Below are positions 23,907-32,458 of a stretch of 40,830 nt of DNA, piece after piece (position 1 is the stretch's first letter; each line of letters begins with the position of its first letter). Under the pieces are notes generated by a model. The model was given only the letters and a program-made list of their open reading frames with translations, ran no database searches and had not been told where the DNA came from. This DNA is from Elusimicrobiota bacterium (lineage in GTDB: Bacteria > Elusimicrobiota > Elusimicrobia > Elusimicrobiales > UBA9959): positions 1 to 40,830 of the forward strand of contig JACQPH010000135.1 of the NCBI GenBank assembly GCA_016207645.1. The letters are read 5' to 3'. The position numbers were made by a program, and so were the translations under genes.

Positions 23907-25733
23907 ATGAAAACAAAAATAGTTCCCAGAACCGCCCTCTCCGGACTGCTGGTCCTTTTTTCGGCGGTTTACGGGCCTCTTTCCGGCCTGTCCGCCCAGC
24001 CTTCCAGAAGCGGGGTCAGCCGCTCCATGGAGCAGGCGATACGGCTTTATCACGAAGGCGAGGATACGGAGGCCATGGACCGCTTCATGGCCATCCTGGT
24101 GAAGGGCACGCCCTCCGAGAAGGCGCTCGCCAACGAGTACATAACCAAGATCACCCTGCGCATGAACACCGGGGTGAACACCGCCGCGGACCGCGGCGCC
24201 GAGCCCACCACCCTTACCGAGGTCTCGCAGCCCAGGTCGGCGGCCGCCCCGGGGCCCGTCCCGCTGGGGATAAAGGCCGCGCCGCGCGAGGAGGAGGAGC
24301 GCGGCCCGGAGGACGACGTCCAGGCGCAGAAGGAGCGCGTGAGCGAAAAGATCTCCTCGAAGATAGCCCAGATGCGCCGCGACCTGCTGCTGGAGCTCGG
24401 CCGCACCGACGCCGTAAAGGTCTACATGGGCGACGGCGTGCCCAGGGCCCTGTCCCTCGATACCAATTACTTTTTCGCGAACGAGGCCGTTTTCCGCGTA
24501 GGCACGGAGAAACTGCTCCTCTCCCTCTCCGGGCTCCTTTTCTCGCTCGGGAAGGCCAACTGCCTGATCCTGCCCGAAGGGTCGGCGGAGGGCGACGTCA
24601 AGATCAAAAGCATCCGCAGAGCGCTGGCGCTCAATTCCTATTTCGAGAAGCGCGGCATCTCGAAGTCCAGGCTGGAGGTGAACCTGACCGGGACCGATAT
24701 CAGCTTTCCTAAGGAACTTACCAGCATAAGCGGGCTTATAATTCTCTTTGACTATGACAAGCAGCCCCGCCTGAAGGACATAGAGGACCTGCAGACCAAG
24801 GGGCCCAGGGTTTCGCTCGGGATCTATCCCACCGCCATCTCCGTGCAGAACAACGAGGGCGCCATCGTGGAATTTTCCGCCTTCGAATCCCCCGTGGGCC
24901 AGCCCACCTGGAAGTTCCAGGTCTACGAACTCCAGAAGGACGGCACCCGGCTGATGCTCCAGGAGATCTCCGGCTCCGGGTCCCAGTTCAACCAGAGTTT
25001 CTGGAACGGCCGCAAGAAGTTCTTCGGCGCGCCTTACCCTTCCGGCCGGTACATGTTCACGGTCACCGCGGCGGACCTGGAGGGGCGCGAAACCTCGCTG
25101 AGCCGCCTGCTCGCAGTGCGCCCCTCCCCGGAAGAGGAAAAAGCGCTGCAGTCCGGGGCCGCCGCCCGGAAAGCCGCCGGCAAAGAGGCGGTGACGAAGT
25201 CCGGCCTGAAAACCCGCTCCCTTAACGCGAAAGGCGCCGCTCCCGGCGGCCGCGGAAAGCTGCTGAAAGGAGCGGCCGGAAAAAAGGGAAAGGGGCTGAA
25301 AAAAGCCCCTCTCCACGGGTCGCGCCCGCCGCCGGGGAAAAAGCCGAAAGCCGCTCCGGCCGAAGCCGACGCCGGCTCCGCCGCGGACGCCGCGCCGCCC
25401 GCGGGGGAAACCGTCCCGCCCGGCGAACGCTCGGGGCAGGTCAGCTACAAGATCTATTTCACCGATACCAACACCCTGACCAGCGGCAGCGAAAAAAGGC
25501 TGGCGCAGGTCGCCGAGACCATGGGCTACTATCCCATGGCGAACATCCAGCTTATCGGCTACGCCTATTCCGGCGAGCCCAACGCGGACTCCCTGGCCGA
25601 GAACCGCGTTAACCTGGTCGCGGCCCGCCTGACCGAAAAGTACAGGATCGACCGGTCGCGCATGGACCTCCAGTCTAAGGTGACGGAAGCCACCAAGAGC
25701 GTGGTGGAGATCAAGATGACGGGGAAGGAGTAG
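23907..25733 (+). CDS. Exported OmpA-like domain protein, probably envelope-anchored
   Basis: This 608-residue protein has an N-terminal export signal (TALSGLLVLFSAVYGPLSGLSA). Residues about 35-75 look like a single helical repeat pair (MEQAIRLYHEGEDTEAMDRFMAIL). A coiled-coil-like stretch follows (about 130-160). Residues 165-295 resemble a diverged OmpA-like fold (DTNYFFANEAVFRVGTEKLLLSLSGLL, SIRRALALNSYFEKRGISKSRLEV). Next is a beta-rich middle part (WKFQVYELQKDGTRLMLQEISG, PYPSGRYMFTVTAAD), then a long Lys/Ala/Pro/Gly-rich linker (about 415-510). The C-terminal OmpA-like domain (YKIYFTDTNTLTSGSEKRL, IQLIGYAYSGEPNADSLAENRVNLV) is the usual peptidoglycan-binding type. Position just before the pilus genes suggests a role in anchoring the pilus machine, as inference. 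Confidence 0.8.
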   Translation: MKTKIVPRTALSGLLVLFSAVYGPLSGLSAQPSRSGVSRSMEQAIRLYHEGEDTEAMDRFMAILVKGTPSEKALANEYITKITLRMNTGVNTAADRGAEPTTLTEVSQPRSAAAPGPVPLGIKAAPREEEERGPEDDVQAQKERVSEKISSKIAQMRRDLLLELGRTDAVKVYMGDGVPRALSLDTNYFFANEAVFRVGTEKLLLSLSGLLFSLGKANCLILPEGSAEGDVKIKSIRRALALNSYFEKRGISKSRLEVNLTGTDISFPKELTSISGLIILFDYDKQPRLKDIEDLQTKGPRVSLGIYPTAISVQNNEGAIVEFSAFESPVGQPTWKFQVYELQKDGTRLMLQEISGSGSQFNQSFWNGRKKFFGAPYPSGRYMFTVTAADLEGRETSLSRLLAVRPSPEEEKALQSGAAARKAAGKEAVTKSGLKTRSLNAKGAAPGGRGKLLKGAAGKKGKGLKKAPLHGSRPPPGKKPKAAPAEADAGSAADAAPPAGETVPPGERSGQVSYKIYFTDTNTLTSGSEKRLAQVAETMGYYPMANIQLIGYAYSGEPNADSLAENRVNLVAARLTEKYRIDRSRMDLQSKVTEATKSVVEIKMTGKE

Positions 25734-25754
25734 CGGGCCGCCGGACCGCGCCGG

Positions 25755-25783
25755 TTATTTCTTAACGGGCCCTCAGTTATAGT
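25755..25783 (+). promoter_or_regulatory. Putative promoter for the pilus assembly operon
   Basis: TTATTT (25755-25760) and TATAGT (25778-25783) are spaced by 17 bp. Transcription would start near 25790, leaving a leader of fewer than 10 bases before ATG 25798, which has no Shine-Dalgarno sequence. A leaderless transcript is possible. Confidence 0.4.
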
Positions 25784-25797
25784 AAAATTATAAAGTT

Positions 25798-27363
25798 ATG
25801 GCGAAAAAAGAGGGAAACAAGCACCTGGGCATTTATCTCTCCCCAAAAGAGATCTGCATCTCCCAGGTCGGGATAGGCAAGGACTCCCGGCCGGAGCCCG
25901 AGCACCTTGTCAAGTTCCCGACCGACTTCCCGGTCAAGGAGGGCATGATGCGCCCTCTTTCCCTCAACCACGAGTTCTTCAGCGAGAAAGCGGCCTGGCT
26001 CGCCCCGTTCAAGCAGGCGGTCAAGAAGGTGAGCTGGGACACTTCCTCGGCGGCGGTCACCCTTTCCCCGCAGTTCGCCATCCTCCGCTATTTCGTCATG
26101 CCCTCGATCGAGCGCAGGTTCTGGAACAAATCCATACCGCTCGAGTCCAAGAAATACATCCCGGTCTCCTTCGAGGAGGTCGTTTACGATTTCAACCCCG
26201 TGCCGGCCGACGGCGGAAAAAAGCTCGGCGTGCTTTTCGGCCTGACGCAGCGCAAGAGCGTCGAGTTCATCACGGAGACCCTCAAGGCCGCGGGCCTCTC
26301 GCTGACGGCCGTGGAAATAACCCCGGTGTCCATGGAAAGGCTCTTCGGCTTCCTCGACCGCAGGGAGCACGACTCCAAGGGTTATATCCATTTCAGCGAA
26401 AATTCCACCTACATGCTCTTCTCGCACGGCGGCTACCCGGTGCTCTACCGCGAGACCGAGAGCGACTCCGGCGGGACGATGAGCGAGCGCAAGCGCCTGG
26501 ACCTGAAGGGCGCCATGCAGTTCGTGGACCGCTACGTCGGGGGGAAGGAATACAAGGCCATAGCCCTGAGCGGCGACGCCCTCGAGATCTGGAAGCCGCT
26601 GGCCGAGAAAGAGGCCGCCCCGATCCCCGTGCAGACCTGGGACGCCGCGCCCGCCTGCGGCCTGAAGAGCAACGACGCCGCCGCCCTTTTCGCTTCCGCC
26701 GCCGCCCTCCGCGGCCGGGCTCCCGCCCCCGTGCGCCTGGATATTTCCGGCATAAGCACGGCGGCCCTCCTCGAGAAGCAGGTGCTGAACTATGTCTGGT
26801 ACATCACCTTCGTCCTGGGCGGTCTGCTCCTGTTCCTGTCCCTTATCTCCCAGGCCCGCATCTTGATGCTCGGCTCGGAGATAGCCACGCTCAGGGCCAA
26901 GGGCGCCGCCGTGCCGGAACTGGACGGGCTGGACGCCGAGACCATCAGCAAGAAGATAGCGCTCCTGCAGACCAATTCGCAGATACTGGACGGGCTCGTG
27001 AGAGACGTGGACCCCATCGCCCCCAAGCTTTCCGCGATAGCGGACCGCATCCCGCCGGACCTCTGGCTGGCCAGCCTCAACTATTCCAATCCCTTCGCCC
27101 TTTCCGAGGTGCAGAGCGGGGCCAGGGAACTGCGCCTCATGGGAGAGACCTTCCTGCGCGGCGAGCGGAAGCTCCTGCTCGTGGACACTTTCACCAAAGC
27201 CCTCAAGGCGGCGGAGGAATTCAAGGGCTTTTCCCCGCCCTTCGGCAGCATAGGCAACACCACCGAGGAAGGCGGCCGCGCGGACGGGGCGGACGAGAGC
27301 GGCGGCTCCAGGGCCAGGAAGTCGAGCGGTTATACCGTTCTCTGCACGTTCAAGAGGAAATGA
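25798..27363 (+). CDS. Type IV pilus PilM-PilN fusion protein
   Basis: This 521-residue protein joins two pilus parts that are usually separate genes. Residues 1-320 are an actin-like PilM/GspL cytoplasmic domain (HLGIYLSPKEICISQV, SAAVTLSPQFAILRYFVMPSIE, FGLTQRKSVEFITETLKAAGLSLTAVEITPVSM, YIHFSENSTYMLF, IALSGDALEIW). A membrane helix lies at about 331-351 (WYITFVLGGLLLFLSLISQA). The periplasmic part has a coiled coil (ILMLGSEIATLRAKG) and a PilN-like ferredoxin-type domain (IADRIPPDLWLASLNYS, LRLMGETF, FTKALKAAEEF). This domain order is that of GspL in type II secretion. It heads the run pilMN-pilO-pilP-pilQ with short spacings. Confidence 0.88.
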   Translation: MAKKEGNKHLGIYLSPKEICISQVGIGKDSRPEPEHLVKFPTDFPVKEGMMRPLSLNHEFFSEKAAWLAPFKQAVKKVSWDTSSAAVTLSPQFAILRYFVMPSIERRFWNKSIPLESKKYIPVSFEEVVYDFNPVPADGGKKLGVLFGLTQRKSVEFITETLKAAGLSLTAVEITPVSMERLFGFLDRREHDSKGYIHFSENSTYMLFSHGGYPVLYRETESDSGGTMSERKRLDLKGAMQFVDRYVGGKEYKAIALSGDALEIWKPLAEKEAAPIPVQTWDAAPACGLKSNDAAALFASAAALRGRAPAPVRLDISGISTAALLEKQVLNYVWYITFVLGGLLLFLSLISQARILMLGSEIATLRAKGAAVPELDGLDAETISKKIALLQTNSQILDGLVRDVDPIAPKLSAIADRIPPDLWLASLNYSNPFALSEVQSGARELRLMGETFLRGERKLLLVDTFTKALKAAEEFKGFSPPFGSIGNTTEEGGRADGADESGGSRARKSSGYTVLCTFKRK

Positions 27364-27367
27364 AACT

Positions 27368-27967
27368 ATGCCACCGCTGCTAGCCGCCCTTCTCGAAAAG
27401 ATCAGGTCCGCCGTCAAGGAAATGGCGGACAGCATGATCGTCATCTATGCCGAGAAGGGGATAGAGCCTTTCAAGAAGCCGCTGATGATAGCGCTGCCCG
27501 CCCTCCTCTGCCTGTACGCCCTGGTCTATACTCCCACGAGCGCGAAGCTGAGGCGTTCGGTGGCGGAGGAGCGGAACATGAAGGTGGTGGCGCAGTTCGC
27601 CGGCGACTACGAGAACGCCAAGCTGCGCCTGTCCGGCTACCAGCGCAGGCTGCCGCTGCTCAAGGACAAGGACGACTGGATCAACTACCTCGTAACCACC
27701 ACCGCCAGGGACGCCGGGGTTTCCATCGATTCCCTCGGCGCCCAGCGGGAATCCGAAGTGGGCAATTACCTGCTCGTTTCCCGCGAGGTCACCGCCAGCA
27801 CGACCTACGGCGTCTTCGGCAAGTGGCTGGCCGGGATAGAGAATTCGCCTATTTTCCTGAGAGTTACCGAGCTGACCCTCAGCCGCGACGTGAACACCCG
27901 CGGCTCCATCAAGGTCACTTTCACGCTTTCCACCGTTTTCCCCAGGCTGGGCGGGGGGGGCAGGTGA
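27368..27967 (+). CDS. pilO: PilO-like inner-membrane pilus assembly protein
   Basis: This 199-residue protein has one membrane helix (PLMIALPALLCLYALVYTP, about residues 38-56), a coiled-coil region (AEERNMKVVAQFAGDYENAKLRLSGYQRRLPLL), and a small C-terminal ferredoxin-like domain (LVTTTARDAGVSIDSLGAQ, YGVFGKWLAGIENSPIFLRVTELTLSRD). The layout fits PilO/GspM, which pairs with PilN in the inner-membrane alignment complex. Identification rests on layout and position between PilMN and the PilP-like gene, since sequence conservation is low in this family. The gene ends with a run of eight G bases (27953-27960) just before the stop. Confidence 0.75.
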   Translation: MPPLLAALLEKIRSAVKEMADSMIVIYAEKGIEPFKKPLMIALPALLCLYALVYTPTSAKLRRSVAEERNMKVVAQFAGDYENAKLRLSGYQRRLPLLKDKDDWINYLVTTTARDAGVSIDSLGAQRESEVGNYLLVSREVTASTTYGVFGKWLAGIENSPIFLRVTELTLSRDVNTRGSIKVTFTLSTVFPRLGGGGR

Positions 27968-27968
27968 T

Positions 27969-28712
27969 ATGAAGAACATCTCCTCCGTGGTCGGCTGGCT
28001 CCTGCTCGCCGCCGTGCTGGCGGTGCCCTCTTTTCTCTTCTATAACTGGCTGAACAAAAGCAGGCAGCAGAACCAGGCGGAGCTGGCGCACGAGCCGGTG
28101 GCGGGCAGCGTTTTCCCCGGCGAGAAGAGCGTCCAGGCCGCCGGCGCGCGGCAGGCCGTCAAGGCGGAGGCCGCCAAAGCCGCGCCCCAGGCCGGGCAGC
28201 CTGATAAGTCCCAGCCCCCCGTGGAAACGGCGGCGCAGCCCGGCCGGCCCGCCGAGCCGGCGCCCTCGGCCTCCGCCAACCCTCCCGCCGCGGCGCCGCG
28301 GCAGGCGCAGGGAGCGGGAATTTCCACGGCGCCGCAGCAGGGCGCCGGGCAGAGCGGGGGGGCACAGGGCCAGGTGGCGGTATCCACCGGGCCGAAACTC
28401 GTTTCCTATTTCAACCCGCTGAGCGCCAGGGACCCGACCTATACCCCGGACGATTACCGGCGCATCAAGGAAGAGCAGCAGCAGCGCGAAGAGGCGGAGA
28501 GGCAGCGGCTGCGGGACTACCAGAACAGGGCCAGGGAACAGGGGCCGGAAACCCGCATCAGCCTGCAGGGCATCGTAGGCAGCGCCGCCATTATAAACGG
28601 CGACATGTATTCGGCCGGGCAGACCGTGCGCGGCGTGAAGATACTTAAAATAGGCTCGGATTACATCATAGCCGAATACAAAGGCAGGAAGTTCCGCAAG
28701 GTGCTTAAGTAG
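27969..28712 (+). CDS. PilP-like pilus assembly protein
   Basis: This 247-residue protein starts one base after the upstream stop. It has an N-terminal membrane helix (VVGWLLLAAVLAVPSFLFYNW), a long Gln/Ala/Pro-rich linker (about 30-140), a charged helix (YRRIKEEQQQREEAERQRLRDY), and a compact C-terminal beta domain (RISLQGIVGSAAIINGDMYSAG, GVKILKIGSDYIIAEYKG). This is the expected PilP or GspC homology-region architecture: an inner-membrane anchor, a spacer across the periplasm, and a domain that contacts the N0 domain of the secretin encoded next. Low sequence similarity keeps the name provisional. Confidence 0.75.
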   Translation: MKNISSVVGWLLLAAVLAVPSFLFYNWLNKSRQQNQAELAHEPVAGSVFPGEKSVQAAGARQAVKAEAAKAAPQAGQPDKSQPPVETAAQPGRPAEPAPSASANPPAAAPRQAQGAGISTAPQQGAGQSGGAQGQVAVSTGPKLVSYFNPLSARDPTYTPDDYRRIKEEQQQREEAERQRLRDYQNRAREQGPETRISLQGIVGSAAIINGDMYSAGQTVRGVKILKIGSDYIIAEYKGRKFRKVLK

Positions 28713-28719
28713 TTGTCGC

Positions 28720-28741
28720 CGACCGCCCGCAGGCGGTCGGA
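28720..28741 (+). other. Strong hairpin between the pilP-like gene and pilQ
   Basis: CCGACCGCC (28720-28728) pairs perfectly with GGCGGTCGG (28733-28741) around a CGCA loop, eight bases after the pilP-like stop. No T-run follows, so it is not a standard intrinsic terminator. It may set mRNA stability between the inner-membrane genes and the highly expressed secretin gene. Confidence 0.6.
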
Positions 28742-28786
28742 GAGGTCGCGGATCAGTAATATGATAGGATCAGGAACGGAGGCGTT

Positions 28787-30502
28787 ATGAAGATCTTGAG
28801 AATTTTACTCGTGTTCACGCTGGCTTTCGAGCAGCTGCTCATCCCGGCGGCCGGGGTTTTCGCCCAGGACGCCGACAAGGATTTCGCCCAGGACCTGCAG
28901 GGTCCCGGCGGCGAGGAAGGCGGGCCCATACTGGACGGCGGCGCCGATGCGCCTCCTCCCGCCGTCATGCCCCAGGGCCAGACGCCGGGCGCGCCCATAG
29001 AATCCGTGCAGATAGGCGCCGTCCCGCCCAAGGACGCCCCTATGTACGAGGACGTCGAGTCGGTGTCCCCGCTCGACCGGAAAATAGGCCCCATCCGCCT
29101 CAAGGGAGCGCCGCTCTCGACCTTCCTGGACGTGGTCTCCGCCCAGTCCAAGGTCAACTTCATCATCACCGAAGGCCTCGAGGCCAAGACCATCACCGTC
29201 TTCCTGCGCAAGACCACCGTGCGCGAAGCGCTCGAGCTGCTCCTGCGCGTGAAGGGCCTCACCTACCAGCGCATAGGAAAAAGCAACACGTACGTGGTCC
29301 AGAAGCGCTCCGCCGACATGCCGAACCTGATAACCAAGATCTACACGCTGAATTATATCCCGCTCATACCGATAAGCTCCGTGGGAGAGGAGATAAAATC
29401 CATCACTTCGCAGGACGTCTCCTCCTCCGGAGGGGGGGGCGGCGACAGCATGCAGGGCGGCCAGCAGGGCGGCCCCGGCGGCCAGGGCGGCCAGCAGGGG
29501 AACTCCGAGGAGAACAAGATCTCGATAGTGAACATAGTGCGCAGCGTGCTCTCCAAGAAGAACGGCAAGCTCGCCACCGACCCGCGCACCAACACCCTTA
29601 TCGTGACCGACGTTCCCGAGGTCTTCCCGCAGGTCGAGCAGATCATCGCGGAACTGGACAAGAAGGCCCCCCAGATACTTATAGAGGCCCAGATAGTGGA
29701 GATAAACACGGACCGCACCAACGAGCTGGGCATCGAGTGGGGCGGTTCCAAGGGTGAGATGGCCTATTTCTCGGGCCCCGCGCGCCTGACCGACTACGGC
29801 CTGCGCCCCGGCTTCTTCTCCGGCGACGAATGGAAGAAGTTCTTTCCGAAGACCACCGATATCGGCGAAGCCTCCGGCAGCAGCGGCGGGGGCTCTATCG
29901 ACCCCATCTTCGCCACCGGCCAGCAGAGCTCCAAGGGCGTCTACTACGGCATCTTCAGCCTGTCCCAGCTCCAGGCGATCTTCCGGGCCCTGATCTCGAA
30001 GGGCGAGGGGCGCTTCCTGGGCAAGCCCAAGATAGTGGCCATGAACAACAAGACCGCCCTGATAACCATCTCGAAGGACGCGGCCATGGGCACCCAGAGC
30101 ACGGTTTCCTCGGCGGGAGGGTCCTCCGGCTCCGCCTCCACGGGGGTGGAGCGGCGCCGCATCGGCCTGATCCTGAAGGTCACCCCGCAGGTGAACAAGG
30201 AGGGCTTCATCACCATGATAGTGCAGCCCTCCTACTCCGACGCGATAGCCTCGGCCATCACCGTCCAGGGCCAGGCCGTCTTCGACCCGGTCAGCCGCGG
30301 CGCCTCCACGATGGTGCGCGTGAAGAACGGCCAGACCGTGGTGATAGGCGGCATGCTGTCCTCCACCGAGGCCAAGACCATCAAGAAGGTCCCGCTCCTC
30401 GGCTATATACCGATACTCGGCTGGCTGTTCACCAGCGTGAGCTCCAGGCGGACCAACACCGACCTGGTGATCTTCATCACGCCCACGATCCTGGTGGATT
30501 AG
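28787..30502 (+). CDS. pilQ: Type IV pilus secretin PilQ
   Basis: PilQ forms the outer-membrane ring through which the pilus exits. The 571-residue protein has a signal peptide (LLVFTLAFEQLLIPAAGVFA), an acidic Gly/Pro linker (to about 85), and an N0/STN-like domain (IRLKGAPLSTFLDVVSAQSK to TYVVQ, about 103-172). An N1 domain (ITKIYTLNYIPL) is interrupted by a Gly/Gln-rich insertion (about 214-240) and ends with TDPRTNTLIVTDVPEVFPQVEQI. The secretin core has PQILIEAQIVEINTDR, GEGRFLGKPKIVAMNNKTA and the closing VPLLGYIPILGWLFTS..RRTNTDLVIFITPTIL. There are no AMIN domains, unlike proteobacterial PilQ. GGAGG precedes the ATG. Confidence 0.95.
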   Translation: MKILRILLVFTLAFEQLLIPAAGVFAQDADKDFAQDLQGPGGEEGGPILDGGADAPPPAVMPQGQTPGAPIESVQIGAVPPKDAPMYEDVESVSPLDRKIGPIRLKGAPLSTFLDVVSAQSKVNFIITEGLEAKTITVFLRKTTVREALELLLRVKGLTYQRIGKSNTYVVQKRSADMPNLITKIYTLNYIPLIPISSVGEEIKSITSQDVSSSGGGGGDSMQGGQQGGPGGQGGQQGNSEENKISIVNIVRSVLSKKNGKLATDPRTNTLIVTDVPEVFPQVEQIIAELDKKAPQILIEAQIVEINTDRTNELGIEWGGSKGEMAYFSGPARLTDYGLRPGFFSGDEWKKFFPKTTDIGEASGSSGGGSIDPIFATGQQSSKGVYYGIFSLSQLQAIFRALISKGEGRFLGKPKIVAMNNKTALITISKDAAMGTQSTVSSAGGSSGSASTGVERRRIGLILKVTPQVNKEGFITMIVQPSYSDAIASAITVQGQAVFDPVSRGASTMVRVKNGQTVVIGGMLSSTEAKTIKKVPLLGYIPILGWLFTSVSSRRTNTDLVIFITPTILVD

Positions 30503-30605
30503 CCCGCGGACGGCGGTCGGACCCGCGGTGCGGACAAGGTTGACGGGGCTTCCCGCCGCGCCGGCTTTGTCATTATGATAGAATAAGGCGCGGCACAGAT
30601 ATCTT

Positions 30606-32357
30606 ATGGCACATAAACTTCTCGGCGAAATAATGCTCCAGGCGAAGTGGATAGACGAGGAAAAGCTGGCCAAGGCCCTGAAGTTCCAGGTTCAGCAGGG
30701 CTGCCTTATCGGCGAGGCCATGGTCAAGCTCCACTACGTCACCGAGGAGCAGGTGGCCCAGGCCCTGGGCAAGCAGCTCGGCATCCCCTACGCCTCCAAG
30801 GAGAACCAGATCCTGAACCCCGAGAAAAGCCAGACGCTCGACAAGATCATCCCGGAAAAGTTCGCCCGCGACAACGCCGTGATACCGCTGTTCATAGAGA
30901 ACAACACGCTGGCCGTGGCCCTCACCGACCCCACCAACATAATGATGCTGGACAACGTGAAGCTGGTCTCCGGCATGGAGATCCAGCTCTTCATTTCCAC
31001 CAAGGCCCAGATCCTGAAAGTGATAGACGTTTTCTACCAGGGCCAGACGAACATGATCGACACGGTGCTGAACAAGGCTCTCGATTCCAAGGGCGGCGGG
31101 GAGACCTCCGACACCGACGTCATCACCCCCGACGGCAAGCTGGACCTGGACAAGGTCATCATCGGCGAATCGAAGGGCGCCCAGTCCATCAAGCTGGTGA
31201 ACGCCATCATGAAGCAGGCGATCAGCGAGCGGACCAGCGACATCCACCTGGAGAAATTCGACGAGAAGGTCTCCCTGCGCCTGCGCATCGACGGCGTGCT
31301 CTACGAGCGCAGCGCCCCGCCCGCGGACCTGGTGGACGCGATGATCTCGCGCGTCAAGATCCTCTCCAAGCTGGACATCTCCGAGCGGCGCCTGCCCCAG
31401 GACGGCAGCTTCTCGATAAAGTACCAGAACCGCATCATCGAGATCCGCGTAAGCGTCTGCCCCACGGTCTTCGGCGAGAAGCTGGTCATGCGTATCCTGG
31501 ACAGGGGCTCCGTGGAGCTCAACGTCAATATCATAGGCTTCGAGCCGCGCCAGAGGGAGGACTTCCTGAAGGCCGCCTCCGCCCCCAACGGCCTTATCTT
31601 CCTGACGGGCCCCACCGGCTCCGGCAAGACCACCACGCTCAACGCCGTGCTGAACACGATCAAATCTCCCGAGCTCAACATCATGACGCTGGAAGACCCC
31701 GTCGAAATAAAGTTGGTGGGCATCAGCCAGGTGCAGGTGAAGCCCCAGATAGGCCTGACCATGGCCTCGGGCCTGCGCTCCTTCCTCCGCCAGGACCCCG
31801 ACGTTATCCTGGTCGGCGAGGTCCGCGACAACGAGACCGCCGAGGCCTGCCTGAAGGCCGCCATGACGGGCCACCTCGTGCTTTCCACCCTGCATACCAA
31901 CAGCGCCCTGGAGGCCGTGCCCCGCCTGCTGGACATGAATATCGAGAAGTATCTGCTGGCCAGCACGCTGCTGCTGCTGGCCGCCCAGCGCCTGGTGCGC
32001 CAGCTCTGCCCGGCCTGCAAGGTGCCTTACAAGCCGCCGCAGAGCGAGATAGACCAGTTCAGCGCGGAGTGCATGATCGTCCCGCTGCCGGACCCCGCCA
32101 GGCTGACCTTTTACAAGGCCGTCGGCTGCCCGAAGTGCAATAACATGGGCTACAAGGGCCGGAAAGCCATTTACGAGATCTACTTCAACACCGACGCGAT
32201 GAAGCAGATAATCTACAAGGACGCGGACGTGCATAAGCTGGCCGCCGAGGCCGCGAAGGGCGGCGCCTGGAACCTGCGCGCCAGCGGCTGGCGCAAGGTG
32301 CTGGCCGGCGTCACTTCCGTGGAGGACATGCTTTCGGTGACGGTCACCGAGCGCTGA
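30606..32357 (+). CDS. pilB: Type IV pilus assembly ATPase PilB
   Basis: PilB is the cytoplasmic hexameric motor that powers pilus extension. The 583-residue protein has an N-terminal MshEN/T2SSE_N domain (LGEIMLQAKWIDEEKLAKAL, CLIGEAMVKLHYVTEEQVAQAL). The ATPase core carries Walker A GPTGSGKTT (about 335-343), the Asp box (MTLEDPVEIK), Walker B DVILVGEVRD (about 398-407) and the His box (HLVLSTLHTNSA). The zinc-binding tetracysteine is CPAC (about 467) and CPKC (about 507). All catalytic elements are intact. It is followed by pilC after a 101-bp gap with its own possible promoter. No retraction ATPase PilT is in the window. Confidence 0.96.
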   Translation: MAHKLLGEIMLQAKWIDEEKLAKALKFQVQQGCLIGEAMVKLHYVTEEQVAQALGKQLGIPYASKENQILNPEKSQTLDKIIPEKFARDNAVIPLFIENNTLAVALTDPTNIMMLDNVKLVSGMEIQLFISTKAQILKVIDVFYQGQTNMIDTVLNKALDSKGGGETSDTDVITPDGKLDLDKVIIGESKGAQSIKLVNAIMKQAISERTSDIHLEKFDEKVSLRLRIDGVLYERSAPPADLVDAMISRVKILSKLDISERRLPQDGSFSIKYQNRIIEIRVSVCPTVFGEKLVMRILDRGSVELNVNIIGFEPRQREDFLKAASAPNGLIFLTGPTGSGKTTTLNAVLNTIKSPELNIMTLEDPVEIKLVGISQVQVKPQIGLTMASGLRSFLRQDPDVILVGEVRDNETAEACLKAAMTGHLVLSTLHTNSALEAVPRLLDMNIEKYLLASTLLLLAAQRLVRQLCPACKVPYKPPQSEIDQFSAECMIVPLPDPARLTFYKAVGCPKCNNMGYKGRKAIYEIYFNTDAMKQIIYKDADVHKLAAEAAKGGAWNLRASGWRKVLAGVTSVEDMLSVTVTER

Positions 32358-32391
32358 CGCGCGCGCCGGGGAGCCCCCCGCGGGGCGGGCC

Positions 32392-32420
32392 TTGCTTTTC
32401 GGCGCGGCGCGACGCATAAT
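32392..32420 (+). promoter_or_regulatory. Putative promoter before pilC
   Basis: TTGCTT (32392-32397) and CATAAT (32415-32420) have a 17-bp spacer, placed about 38 bases before ATG 32459. Just upstream, the GC-rich CCCCGCGGGG around 32376-32385 is self-complementary. This could let pilC and the pilins be expressed more strongly than pilB. Confidence 0.4.
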
Positions 32421-32458
32421 ATAGTAGCGGCTTCCCGATCCGGGCAAGGCGGGCGACT

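Noticed and set aside
32376-32391. GC-rich palindrome after pilB as a terminator
   Set aside because: The CCCCGCGGGG core leaves almost no loop and the T-content after it is poor, so a terminator is not supported.
28805-32447. Minus-strand frames of more than 600 codons opposite pilQ and pilB
   Set aside because: The plus strand carries all secretin and ATPase motifs. The minus frames are antisense shadows rich in His, Leu, Val and Gly.
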